NCBI GenBank assembly: GCA_004346725.1
Contig: SMDE01000004.1
Span: 62,001 to 126,000 of the forward strand
DNA: 64,000 nt
Direction of reading: 5' to 3'
Source: Phytobacter diazotrophicus
GTDB taxonomy: Bacteria; Pseudomonadota; Gammaproteobacteria; Enterobacterales; Enterobacteriaceae
Shown: positions 57,411 through 64,000 of the stretch, in pieces
Layout of the letters: each line of letters begins with the position of its first letter
Position numbering within the stretch: the stretch's first letter is position 1
Translations under genes and position numbers: made by a program
Notes under the pieces: model-generated
Told to the model about the DNA's origin: nothing
Database searches by the model: none
What the model saw: only the letters and a program-made list of their open reading frames with translations

Positions 57411-58817
57411 ATGTCTGAGTTCGAAAAAAAGAATCGATTTGCGTTTAACCGACGCAGTTTCCTGACTGCTGGCGCCGCTCTTGCGGCGCTGCCTTTTTTA
57501 CCGGTTGCCACAGCGCGCGCCGAAACGGTGGATATCCGTCGCTATCAGACAACCGACTGGCCTGCGGCATTGAAACAGGCCTTTAGTGAAGCGCAAACGG
57601 TTGAAATCCCGGAAGGCCTGGTGTGTGAAAATCTCAATACCGGGGTCTTTATTCCGCCGGGGAAGACGCTGCTGGTGCGGGGGAGTATTAAAAGCAATGG
57701 TCGTGGACGTCTGGTATTGCAGGATGGCTGTAAGGTCATCGGTGAGAAGGGGGGGAGTCTGTACAATCTGACGCTTGATGTCCGCGGTTCAGATTGTGTC
57801 ATTCAAGGTTTGAATATGAGCGGTTATGGCCCGGTGGCGCAAATCTACATCGGTGGAAAAGAGCCGCAGGTGATGCGCAATCTGACCATCGACAACATTA
57901 CGGTCACCAAGGCCAACTACGCCATTCTGCGTCAGGGCTTCCATAATCAGATTATTGGCGCCCGGATCACCAATAGTCGCTTTAGCTACCTGCAAGGTGA
58001 CGCCATAGAGTGGAACGTCGCCATTAACGATCGCGATATCCTGATCTCTGACCATGTCATTGACCATATTGATTGCACAAACGGTAAAATCAACTGGGGC
58101 ATCGGTATTGGGCTGGCGGGCAGTACCTACGATAACACCTACCCGGAAGACCAGGCGGTGAAGAATTTTGTTGTTGCCAACATCACCGGCAGCAATTGCC
58201 GACAACTGGTCCACGTTGAAAACGGCAAACACTTTATTATTCGTAACATTAAGGCAGAAAATATTACCCCGGACTTTAGCAAAAAAGCCGGGATAGATAA
58301 CGCGACGGTGGCGATATATGGCTGTGACAATTTTGTCATTGATAACGTCTCGATGGTCAACAGCGCCGGGATGCTCATCGGCTACGGGGTTATCAAAGGC
58401 GATTATTTGTCCATTCCGCAAAATTTCAAACTGAACGATATTCGCCTGGAGAATGCACAGAGTCAGTACAAGCTGCGCGGTATCCAGATATCGTCCGGTA
58501 ACGCCACCTCATTTGTGGCCATTACCAACCTCAACTTACAGCGGGCAACGCTGGAGTTCCATAACAAACCACAACACCTTTTCCTGCGAAATATCAATGT
58601 AATGCAAGACTCCTCTGTGGGGCCGGCACTCAAGCTTAACTTCGATTTACGTAAGGATGTGCGCGGGCGCTTTATGGCGCGGCAGGATACCTTGCTGTCG
58701 CTGGCAAATATTAAAGCTGTGAATGAGAAAGGGCAGAGCTCCGTCGATATCGATCGCATCGATCATCAGGTTGTGAATGTACAAAATCTCAACTTCCGTT
58801 TGCCGGCGAAGCCGTAG
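57411..58817 (+). CDS. wcaM: Colanic acid biosynthesis protein WcaM with Tat-type signal
   Basis: A 468-residue protein with a right-handed beta-helix pattern (repeated N-x-x-I-x-x-V/I segments such as [20 protein letters not shown]). The N-terminus carries a twin-arginine signal: NRRSFLTAG followed by a hydrophobic stretch and ARAE, so it should be exported folded to the periplasm. The fold resembles polysaccharide-acting enzymes. Its exact role in colanic acid is not settled. It is the last gene of the operon, and about 180 bases separate it from galF. Confidence 0.92.
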   Translation: MSEFEKKNRFAFNRRSFLTAGAALAALPFLPVATARAETVDIRRYQTTDWPAALKQAFSEAQTVEIPEGLVCENLNTGVFIPPGKTLLVRGSIKSNGRGRLVLQDGCKVIGEKGGSLYNLTLDVRGSDCVIQGLNMSGYGPVAQIYIGGKEPQVMRNLTIDNITVTKANYAILRQGFHNQIIGARITNSRFSYLQGDAIEWNVAINDRDILISDHVIDHIDCTNGKINWGIGIGLAGSTYDNTYPEDQAVKNFVVANITGSNCRQLVHVENGKHFIIRNIKAENITPDFSKKAGIDNATVAIYGCDNFVIDNVSMVNSAGMLIGYGVIKGDYLSIPQNFKLNDIRLENAQSQYKLRGIQISSGNATSFVAITNLNLQRATLEFHNKPQHLFLRNINVMQDSSVGPALKLNFDLRKDVRGRFMARQDTLLSLANIKAVNEKGQSSVDIDRIDHQVVNVQNLNFRLPAKP

Positions 58818-58999
58818 CGGTAAGGAGATTGTCATACTTTGCGATGAATCCTGGTGACTTTATTTCACTGCCAGGATTACATCTACAGCAATTATACGAC
58901 AATCGGCGTAACATATTTCGCGGCAACTCGTCCCGTGAACGCTGGCGAAAAGAAGTTGAAGGTCTATAATTTATCAATCATTTACAGGTGGAAGGCATA

Positions 59000-59893
59000 A
59001 TGATTAATTTGAAAGCAGTTATTCCGGTAGCAGGTTTGGGGATGCATATGCTACCCGCCACCAAAGCTATTCCTAAAGAGATGCTACCTATCGTCGATAA
59101 GCCAATGATTCAATACATCGTCGACGAAGTTGTTGCTGCAGGGATCAAAGAAATCGTCCTGGTAACTCACTCTTCCAAAAACGCGGTCGAAAACCACTTC
59201 GATACCTCCTATGAGCTGGAAGCGTTACTTGAACAGCGCGTAAAACGTCAGCTTCTGGCTGAGGTGCAGTCAATTTGCCCTCCAGGCGTGACAATCATGA
59301 ACGTCCGTCAGGCGCAACCGCTGGGCCTGGGGCACTCCATTCTCTGTGCGCGCCCAATCGTTGGCGACAATCCGTTCGTGGTGGTCCTGCCGGATATCAT
59401 TCTGGATTCCGCTTCTGCCGACCCGCTGCGTTACAACCTGGCGGCAATGGTTGCCCGTTTCAATGAAACCGGCCGTAGCCAGGTGCTGGCAAAACGCATG
59501 AAGGGCGATCTGTCTGAGTACTCAGTGATTCAGACCAAAGAGCCGCTGGATAGCGAAGGTAAGGTGAGCCGTATCGTTGAGTTCATCGAAAAACCGGATC
59601 AGCCGCAAACGCTGGATTCAGACCTGATGGCTGTAGGCCGCTATGTACTTTCCTCTGAAATCTGGGCAGAACTGGAGCGTACTGAGCCTGGCGCCTGGGG
59701 ACGTATTCAGTTAACGGATGCCATCGCGGAACTGGCGAAGAAGCAGTCTGTGGATGCCATGCTGATGACTGGCGAGAGCTACGACTGCGGTAAAAAAATG
59801 GGCTACATGCAGGCATTCGTCAACTACGGCCTGCGTAACCTCAAAGAAGGTCAAAAATTCCGCGAAAGTATTAAGAAGCTTTTGACGCAGTAA
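59000..59893 (+). CDS. galF: UTP-glucose-1-phosphate uridylyltransferase-like protein GalF
   Basis: A 297-residue homologue of GalU thought to modulate UDP-glucose supply. The variant nucleotide loop [20 protein letters not shown] has H and M in place of the G and R of active GalU (GLGTRMLP), the known mark of Gal[18 protein letters not shown] and the FIEKPDQP segments follow. The ATG at 59000 was chosen by comparison with the family (M.NLKAVIPV) and the adjacent GGAAGG. It sits at the border between the colanic and O-antigen loci and ends in a terminator. Confidence 0.95.
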   Translation: MINLKAVIPVAGLGMHMLPATKAIPKEMLPIVDKPMIQYIVDEVVAAGIKEIVLVTHSSKNAVENHFDTSYELEALLEQRVKRQLLAEVQSICPPGVTIMNVRQAQPLGLGHSILCARPIVGDNPFVVVLPDIILDSASADPLRYNLAAMVARFNETGRSQVLAKRMKGDLSEYSVIQTKEPLDSEGKVSRIVEFIEKPDQPQTLDSDLMAVGRYVLSSEIWAELERTEPGAWGRIQLTDAIAELAKKQSVDAMLMTGESYDCGKKMGYMQAFVNYGLRNLKEGQKFRESIKKLLTQ

Positions 59894-59932
59894 TGGATCA
59901 GATAAAAAGTTAAAAATTAAGTAATTAGAATG

Positions 59933-59992
59933 GCAGCTGAGAGTGGCAACAGGAAGCATAAGTGCTTCAGAACATTCTCGCTGCTTTTTTTT
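59933..59992 (+). terminator. Rho-independent terminator of galF
   Basis: An extended stem (gcagctgagag with cattctcgctgc) encloses a perfect inner hairpin gaagca-taag-tgcttc (59953-59968) and is followed directly by eight T's (59985-59992). It is 40 bases after the galF stop and isolates the O-antigen operon from upstream transcription. Confidence 0.85.
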
Positions 59993-60180
59993 ATATTTTT
60001 CATGCCAGGTCAACGTATAAGAAATAAACGGAACTTTCAGAGTTACTTTAATGGCTTGAGATTTTTCTTGTTTCCATATTGGTTTAAGCAGAAAATGTGT
60101 TTTTTAACATTTAGTGCCTGGTAATGATTCTCAGTTGCACTACTATGTCCGTTTCTAATGAAATCGTTGGACGTTACGTA

Positions 60181-60220
60181 CAGCACACTGGTAGCTGATG
60201 AGCCAGGGGCGGTAGCGTGC
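60181..60220 (+). promoter_or_regulatory. JUMPstart element with ops site (O-antigen operon)
   Basis: cagcacactggtagctgatg followed by agccaggggcggtagcgtgc closely matches the JUMPstart consensus; the ops core GGCGGTAGCGTG is at 60208-60219. It lies ~80 bases upstream of rmlB and marks RfaH-dependent transcription of the O-antigen genes. The promoter should lie in the AT-rich stretch 59995-60180, where I cannot pick out a clear -35/-10 pair. Confidence 0.92.
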
Positions 60221-60302
60221 CTTGTTTTTGACTTTATGCCCTGGCTTGAATTTTGCATGTCGGTGCCACAGTAACAACTCGCAAAGTAGATGGAATAATC
60301 TC

Positions 60303-61391
60303 GTGAAAATATTGGTCACAGGTGGGGCAGGTTTTATTGGATCTGCTGTCGTCCGTAATATCATTAAGAATACTCAGGATTCTGTAGTTAATGTTGATAA
60401 ATTAACCTATGCGGGCAACCTTGAATCGCTGGTCGAAATTGAAACCAGTGCCCGCTATGTTTTTGAACGTGCAGACATTTGTGATGCTGAGGCGATGGCG
60501 CGTATTTTCGCCACTCACCAGCCTGATGCTGTCATGCACCTGGCTGCTGAGAGCCATGTTGACCGCTCGATCACCGGACCTGCAGCCTTTATTGAGACAA
60601 ATATCGTGGGCACTTATGTGCTGCTTGAAGCCGCACGTAAATACTGGTCTCTACTGGATGAAACACGAAAAGCCGCGTTCCGCTTCCATCATATCTCAAC
60701 GGACGAAGTCTACGGCGATTTGCCGCACCCGGATGAGGTCCCCGCTGGCACTGCCTTGCCGCTGTTTACCGAGAAAACCCCTTATTCTCCCAGCAGCCCG
60801 TATTCCTCATCGAAAGCGTCCAGCGATCACTTAGTTCGCGCCTGGCGCCGTACTTACGGTTTGCCGACCCTGGTGACGAATTGCTCTAACAACTATGGTC
60901 CGTACCATTTCCCTGAAAAACTTATTCCGCTGATCATCCTTAATGCATTGGCTGGTAAACCATTACCGGTTTATGGCAATGGTGAGCAAATTCGCGATTG
61001 GTTATTTGTCGAAGATCATGCCCGCGCCTTATATAAAGTCGTGACAGAAGGCGTTGCTGGTGAGACTTACAATATCGGTGGCCATAATGAGCGTAAGAAT
61101 ATTGAGGTGGTAAAAACCATCTGCGCTATTTTGGATGACATTATTGCCACAAAACCTAATAACATTAGTAGCTTTGCAGAATTAATTACTTATGTTACTG
61201 ACCGTCCGGGTCATGACCTGCGTTATGCCATTGATGCCAGTAAAATAAAAGACGATTTAGGTTGGGTTCCACAAGAGACTTTCGAATCGGGTATCCGCAA
61301 AACGGTTGAATGGTATTTGACTAACCAGGACTGGTGGCAGCGTGTGATGGATGGGTCATATGCTGGTGAACGCCTGGGGCTTGCAGAATAA
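60303..61391 (+). CDS. rmlB: dTDP-glucose 4,6-dehydratase RmlB
   Basis: A 362-residue SDR enzyme, the second step of dTDP-L-rhamnose synthesis. The NAD loop is [20 protein letters not shown] at the N-terminus, the catalytic segments are [12 protein letters not shown] and [15 protein letters not shown], and the substrate segment [18 protein letters not shown]. The start is GTG at 60303, which aligns with the MKILITGG start of the family; GGAA lies ~9 bases upstream. The open frame back to 60222 begins inside the leader next to JUMPstart. It is the first gene of the rml set, ordered B-A-D-C. Confidence 0.95.
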   Translation: MKILVTGGAGFIGSAVVRNIIKNTQDSVVNVDKLTYAGNLESLVEIETSARYVFERADICDAEAMARIFATHQPDAVMHLAAESHVDRSITGPAAFIETNIVGTYVLLEAARKYWSLLDETRKAAFRFHHISTDEVYGDLPHPDEVPAGTALPLFTEKTPYSPSSPYSSSKASSDHLVRAWRRTYGLPTLVTNCSNNYGPYHFPEKLIPLIILNALAGKPLPVYGNGEQIRDWLFVEDHARALYKVVTEGVAGETYNIGGHNERKNIEVVKTICAILDDIIATKPNNISSFAELITYVTDRPGHDLRYAIDASKIKDDLGWVPQETFESGIRKTVEWYLTNQDWWQRVMDGSYAGERLGLAE

Positions 61392-61409
61392 AATCATAAG
61401 GACGGAATA

Positions 61410-62282
61410 ATGAAAGGTATTGTATTAGCGGGCGGTTCCGGAACTCGCCTCTATCCGATTACTCAGGGTGTGTCAAAACAGTTGTTGCCGGTTTACGACA
61501 AACCGATGATTTTTTATCCAATCTCAGTACTGATGCTAGCAGGTATTCGTGACATTTTGATTATCACGACGCCGGAAGATATGGCATCGTTCCAGCGTTT
61601 ATTAGGTGATGGTTCGCAGTTTGGTATCCGTCTTTCCTATGAAGTACAGCCATCGCCGGACGGCCTGGCGCAGGCGTTTATTATCGGCGAAGAATTTATT
61701 AATAACGAGCCATGTGCGCTGGTGCTGGGCGATAACATCTATTTTGGGCAAAGTTTCGGCAAGAAACTGGAAACCGCAGCAAACTTGACCTCTGGTGCAA
61801 TGGTATTCGGTTATCAGGTGCAGGATCCGGAACGTTTTGGTGTCGTGGAATTTGATGAAAACTACACCGCGTTATCTATCGAAGAAAAACCATTAAAACC
61901 AAAATCTAACTGGGCAGTGACCGGCCTCTATTTTTACGACAAAAATGTCGTCGAAATGGCAAAACAGGTGAAACCTTCAGCACGCGGTGAGCTGGAGATT
62001 ACTACACTGAATCAGATGTATCTGGATCGTGGTGAATTGCAGGTTGAATTGCTGGGACGTGGGTTTGCCTGGCTTGATACCGGAACCCATGACAGCCTGG
62101 TCGAAGCATCGCAATTTATTCATACCATTGAGAAACGGCAGGGCATGAAAGTCGCCTGCCTTGAAGAAATTGCGTTCCGTAAAGGCTGGTTAAATAAAGA
62201 ACAAGTTGCGGAACAGATTAAAAAATTGTCGAAGACCGACTACGGCCGCTACCTGCAATTATTGATCAGCGAAAAAGCGTGA
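61410..62282 (+). CDS. rmlA: Glucose-1-phosphate thymidylyltransferase RmlA
   Basis: A 290-residue nucleotidyltransferase, the first step of dTDP-L-rhamnose synthesis (dTTP plus glucose-1-phosphate). It shows [75 protein letters not shown] and the C-terminal helical region. Feedback inhibition by dTDP-rhamnose is known for the family. It lies between rmlB and rmlD. Confidence 0.96.
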   Translation: MKGIVLAGGSGTRLYPITQGVSKQLLPVYDKPMIFYPISVLMLAGIRDILIITTPEDMASFQRLLGDGSQFGIRLSYEVQPSPDGLAQAFIIGEEFINNEPCALVLGDNIYFGQSFGKKLETAANLTSGAMVFGYQVQDPERFGVVEFDENYTALSIEEKPLKPKSNWAVTGLYFYDKNVVEMAKQVKPSARGELEITTLNQMYLDRGELQVELLGRGFAWLDTGTHDSLVEASQFIHTIEKRQGMKVACLEEIAFRKGWLNKEQVAEQIKKLSKTDYGRYLQLLISEKA

Positions 62283-62306
62283 CAGAGCAGCAAAAACGAG
62301 AAGACG

Positions 62307-63197
62307 ATGAAGATCTTATTAATTGGAAAAAATGGCCAGGTGGGCTGGGAACTGCAACGTTCTTTGTCAACATTAGGTGAGCTTGTCGCAGTCGATTTTT
62401 TTGATACTGAGTTATGTGGTGATCTGACCAATCCTGAGGGGATTGCCGAAACCATTCGTAGTGTAAAACCGGATGTCATTGTTAATGCGGCTGCGCATAC
62501 GGCGGTAGATAAAGCGGAAAGTGAAAGAGAACTTTCGCAACTGCTGAATGCTGATAGCGTTGAAGTGATCGCGAAAGAGTCAGCGAAGCTCGGTGCGTTA
62601 CTGGTGCATTATTCTACTGATTATGTCTTTAACGGCCAGGGCACGCATTTTCGTCTGGAAGATGAGCAGACGGGGCCGCTGAATGTTTATGGTGAAACGA
62701 AACTGGCGGGCGAGCTGGCTGTGGCAACCCACAACCCACGCCACTTCATTTTCCGCACCAGTTGGGTGTATGCAACACGCGGTGCGAACTTTGCGAAAAC
62801 AATGCTTCGTCTGGCAAAAGAAAAAGAACAATTAGCGATTATCAACGATCAACATGGCGCGCCAACCGGCGCGGAATTGTTGGCAGATTGCACCGCGATC
62901 GCCATCCGTGCTGCGACAAATAATGCCTCGTTATTTGGTACTTATCACCTCGTCGCCAGTGGGGAAACCACCTGGTATGACTATGCGCAATATGTTTTCT
63001 CCGTCGCCCAGGAACTGGGTGAATCACTCGTCATCAAGGAAGTGAAAGGGGTTGACACATCTGCATATCCAACCCCGGCCAAACGCCCGTCCAATTCGCG
63101 TTTGTCGAATCTGAAATTCCAGACCGCCTTTGCAACCGTTATTCCTGACTGGAAAGTAGGTGTAAAACGTGTCGTGACTGAAATGCTTGGAAAGTAA
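62307..63197 (+). CDS. rmlD: dTDP-4-dehydrorhamnose reductase RmlD
   Basis: A 296-residue SDR reductase, the last step of dTDP-L-rhamnose synthesis. The NADPH loop is ILLIGKNGQVGWELQRSL, followed by VIVNAAAHTAVDKAE, HYSTDYVFNGQGTHFRLEDE, the Tyr-Lys region NVYGETKLAGE, and FRTSWVYATRGANFAKTMLRL. It is 24 bases after rmlA and 4 bases before rmlC. Confidence 0.96.
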   Translation: MKILLIGKNGQVGWELQRSLSTLGELVAVDFFDTELCGDLTNPEGIAETIRSVKPDVIVNAAAHTAVDKAESERELSQLLNADSVEVIAKESAKLGALLVHYSTDYVFNGQGTHFRLEDEQTGPLNVYGETKLAGELAVATHNPRHFIFRTSWVYATRGANFAKTMLRLAKEKEQLAIINDQHGAPTGAELLADCTAIAIRAATNNASLFGTYHLVASGETTWYDYAQYVFSVAQELGESLVIKEVKGVDTSAYPTPAKRPSNSRLSNLKFQTAFATVIPDWKVGVKRVVTEMLGK

Positions 63198-63201
63198 ATA
63201 A

Positions 63202-63750
63202 ATGAATGTAATTAAGACTGCAATTCCTGAAGTATTTATTTTTGAACCGAAAGTTTTTGGTGACGCCCGTGGTTTTTTCTTTGAAAGTTTCAGTCAAAAA
63301 ATTTTTGAGGAAGCGGTAGGAAAAAAAATCGACTTCGTTCAGGACAACCACTCACAATCGCAGAAAGGTGTGCTTCGTGGTCTGCATTATCAGCTTGACC
63401 CGCATGCTCAGGGCAAGCTGGTGCGTTGTATCGAAGGGGAAGTGTTCGATGTTGCTGTGGATATTCGAAAACATTCTGCAACTTTCGGTCAATGGGTTGG
63501 CGCGGTATTGAGCGCAGAGAACAAGCGACAGTTGTGGATCCCAGAAGGGTTTGCTCACGGCTTTTTAACCCTGAGCGATACGGCACAGTTTGTTTATAAA
63601 GCGACAAATTACTACGCGCCACAGTCGGAACGTTGCATTATTTGGAACGATCCACAAATCAATATTGAATGGCCGGAGGCTGGTCAAGTGCAATTGTCGG
63701 CAAAAGATCAGAATGGGCTTCTCTTATCAGGTGCGGAAACCTATCCCTAA
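63202..63750 (+). CDS. rmlC: dTDP-4-dehydrorhamnose 3,5-epimerase RmlC
   Basis: A 182-residue cupin-fold epimerase, the third step of dTDP-L-rhamnose synthesis. Motifs present are DARGFFFESFSQKIFEE, DNHSQSQKGVLRGLHYQLDP with the catalytic His, GEVFDVAVDIRKHSATFGQW and IPEGFAHGFLTLSDTAQFVY. It completes the rhamnose set, and one base separates it from the glycosyltransferase that follows. Confidence 0.96.
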   Translation: MNVIKTAIPEVFIFEPKVFGDARGFFFESFSQKIFEEAVGKKIDFVQDNHSQSQKGVLRGLHYQLDPHAQGKLVRCIEGEVFDVAVDIRKHSATFGQWVGAVLSAENKRQLWIPEGFAHGFLTLSDTAQFVYKATNYYAPQSERCIIWNDPQINIEWPEAGQVQLSAKDQNGLLLSGAETYP

Positions 63751-63751
63751 C

Positions 63752-64000
63752 ATGAAGATGGATAAGAGAGTCGCGATACTTTTGTGTACTTACAATGGAA
63801 GTAAGTTTATACGCAAACAGCTTGACTCAATTACTAATCAAACTCATCAGAACTGGGTTATTTTTGCATCTGATGATGGTTCGACTGATGGTACTCTGGA
63901 AATTATCCATGAGTACCAGCTAAGCTATGGAGAGGACAAAATTGTCCTGCTCCGTGGACCTAATAAGGGATTTGCCTGGAATTTTATCTCTGCGCTTGAA
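63752..64000 (+). CDS. Family 2 glycosyltransferase, 5' part (O-antigen)
   Basis: The first 83 codons of a glycosyltransferase cut by the window end. The GT-A start is unmistakable: KRVAILLCTYNGSKFIRKQL, DSITNQTHQNWVIFASDDGS, TDGT, then LLRGPNKGFAWNFISALE. Resemblance to rhamnosyltransferases that extend O-antigen repeats, and its place right after rmlBADC, suggest an L-rhamnosyltransferase; that is inference. ATG 63752 or 63758 could be the start. Its base composition is more AT-rich than the rml genes, as usual for O-antigen-specific genes. Confidence 0.88.
   Translation, partial: MKMDKRVAILLCTYNGSKFIRKQLDSITNQTHQNWVIFASDDGSTDGTLEIIHEYQLSYGEDKIVLLRGPNKGFAWNFISALE

Noticed and set aside
59930-60124. 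64-codon frame between galF and rmlB
   Set aside because: Starts inside the galF terminator and is a Phe-rich translation of T-rich DNA.
1-64000. tRNA/rRNA genes, CRISPR arrays, insertion sequences, prophage integrases
   Set aside because: I looked for tRNA-like CCA ends, regularly spaced direct repeats, transposase or integrase motifs and long direct terminal repeats, and found none.

Overview
The window is 64 kb of chromosome from a member of the Enterobacteriaceae. Nearly every gene has a close Escherichia coli K-12 counterpart, and the order mrp - thiMD - fbaB - yegS - cyaR - yegQ - baeRS/mdtDCBA - yegD - alkA - dgcE - udk - dcd - asmA - yegH - colanic acid cluster - galF - rml follows the E. 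coli/Salmonella/Citrobacter backbone. It is not E. coli itself: the gat operon, yegP, rcnRA and several yeg genes are missing, other genes stand in their place, and the rhamnose genes run rmlBADC. I place it near Citrobacter/Enterobacter/Kluyvera but cannot name the genus from sequence alone.

Region 1 (1-8.4 kb) is mixed housekeeping and accessory DNA. It holds the 3' end of mrp, a GNAT acetyltransferase, an rcnB without rcnRA, a zinc-type alcohol dehydrogenase-like gene, and a small island of unrecognised genes (3.0-4.1 kb). These are followed by a TPP riboswitch driving thiM-thiD, then class I aldolase fbaB, lipid kinase yegS and the CRP-activated sRNA CyaR.

Region 2 (8.4-24.4 kb), mostly on the minus strand, has trhP/yegQ, an unnamed HEAT-repeat gene coupled to baeR, and the envelope-stress/efflux operon mdtABCD-baeSR. 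BaeS carries an enlarged His/Pro/Gly-rich periplasmic segment. An orphan two-domain fimbrial adhesin and an AT-rich gene-free stretch follow.

Region 3 (24.4-35.2 kb) is conserved core: yegD, alkA, the membrane diguanylate cyclase dgcE, udk, dcd, asmA and yegH.

Region 4 (35.2-58.8 kb) is a complete colanic acid operon: wza-wzb-wzc-wcaABCDEF-gmd-fcl-gmm-wcaI-manC-manB-wcaJ-wzxC-wcaK-wcaL-wcaM. It makes GDP-fucose, assembles and decorates the repeat unit on a lipid carrier, and flips, polymerises and exports it. Upstream lie a candidate RcsAB box and a JUMPstart/ops element that would recruit RfaH. Four intergenic palindromic elements are scattered through the operon.

Region 5 (58.8-64 kb) is the start of the O-antigen locus: galF with a strong terminator, a second JUMPstart/ops, rmlBADC for dTDP-L-rhamnose, and the beginning of a family 2 glycosyltransferase that runs off the window.

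I found no tRNA, rRNA, CRISPR array or insertion sequence. No previously undescribed multi-gene system stands out. The best candidates for something new are the 3.0-4.1 kb island, the HEAT-repeat gene in the bae operon, the BaeS sensor insert and the operon-embedded palindromes.
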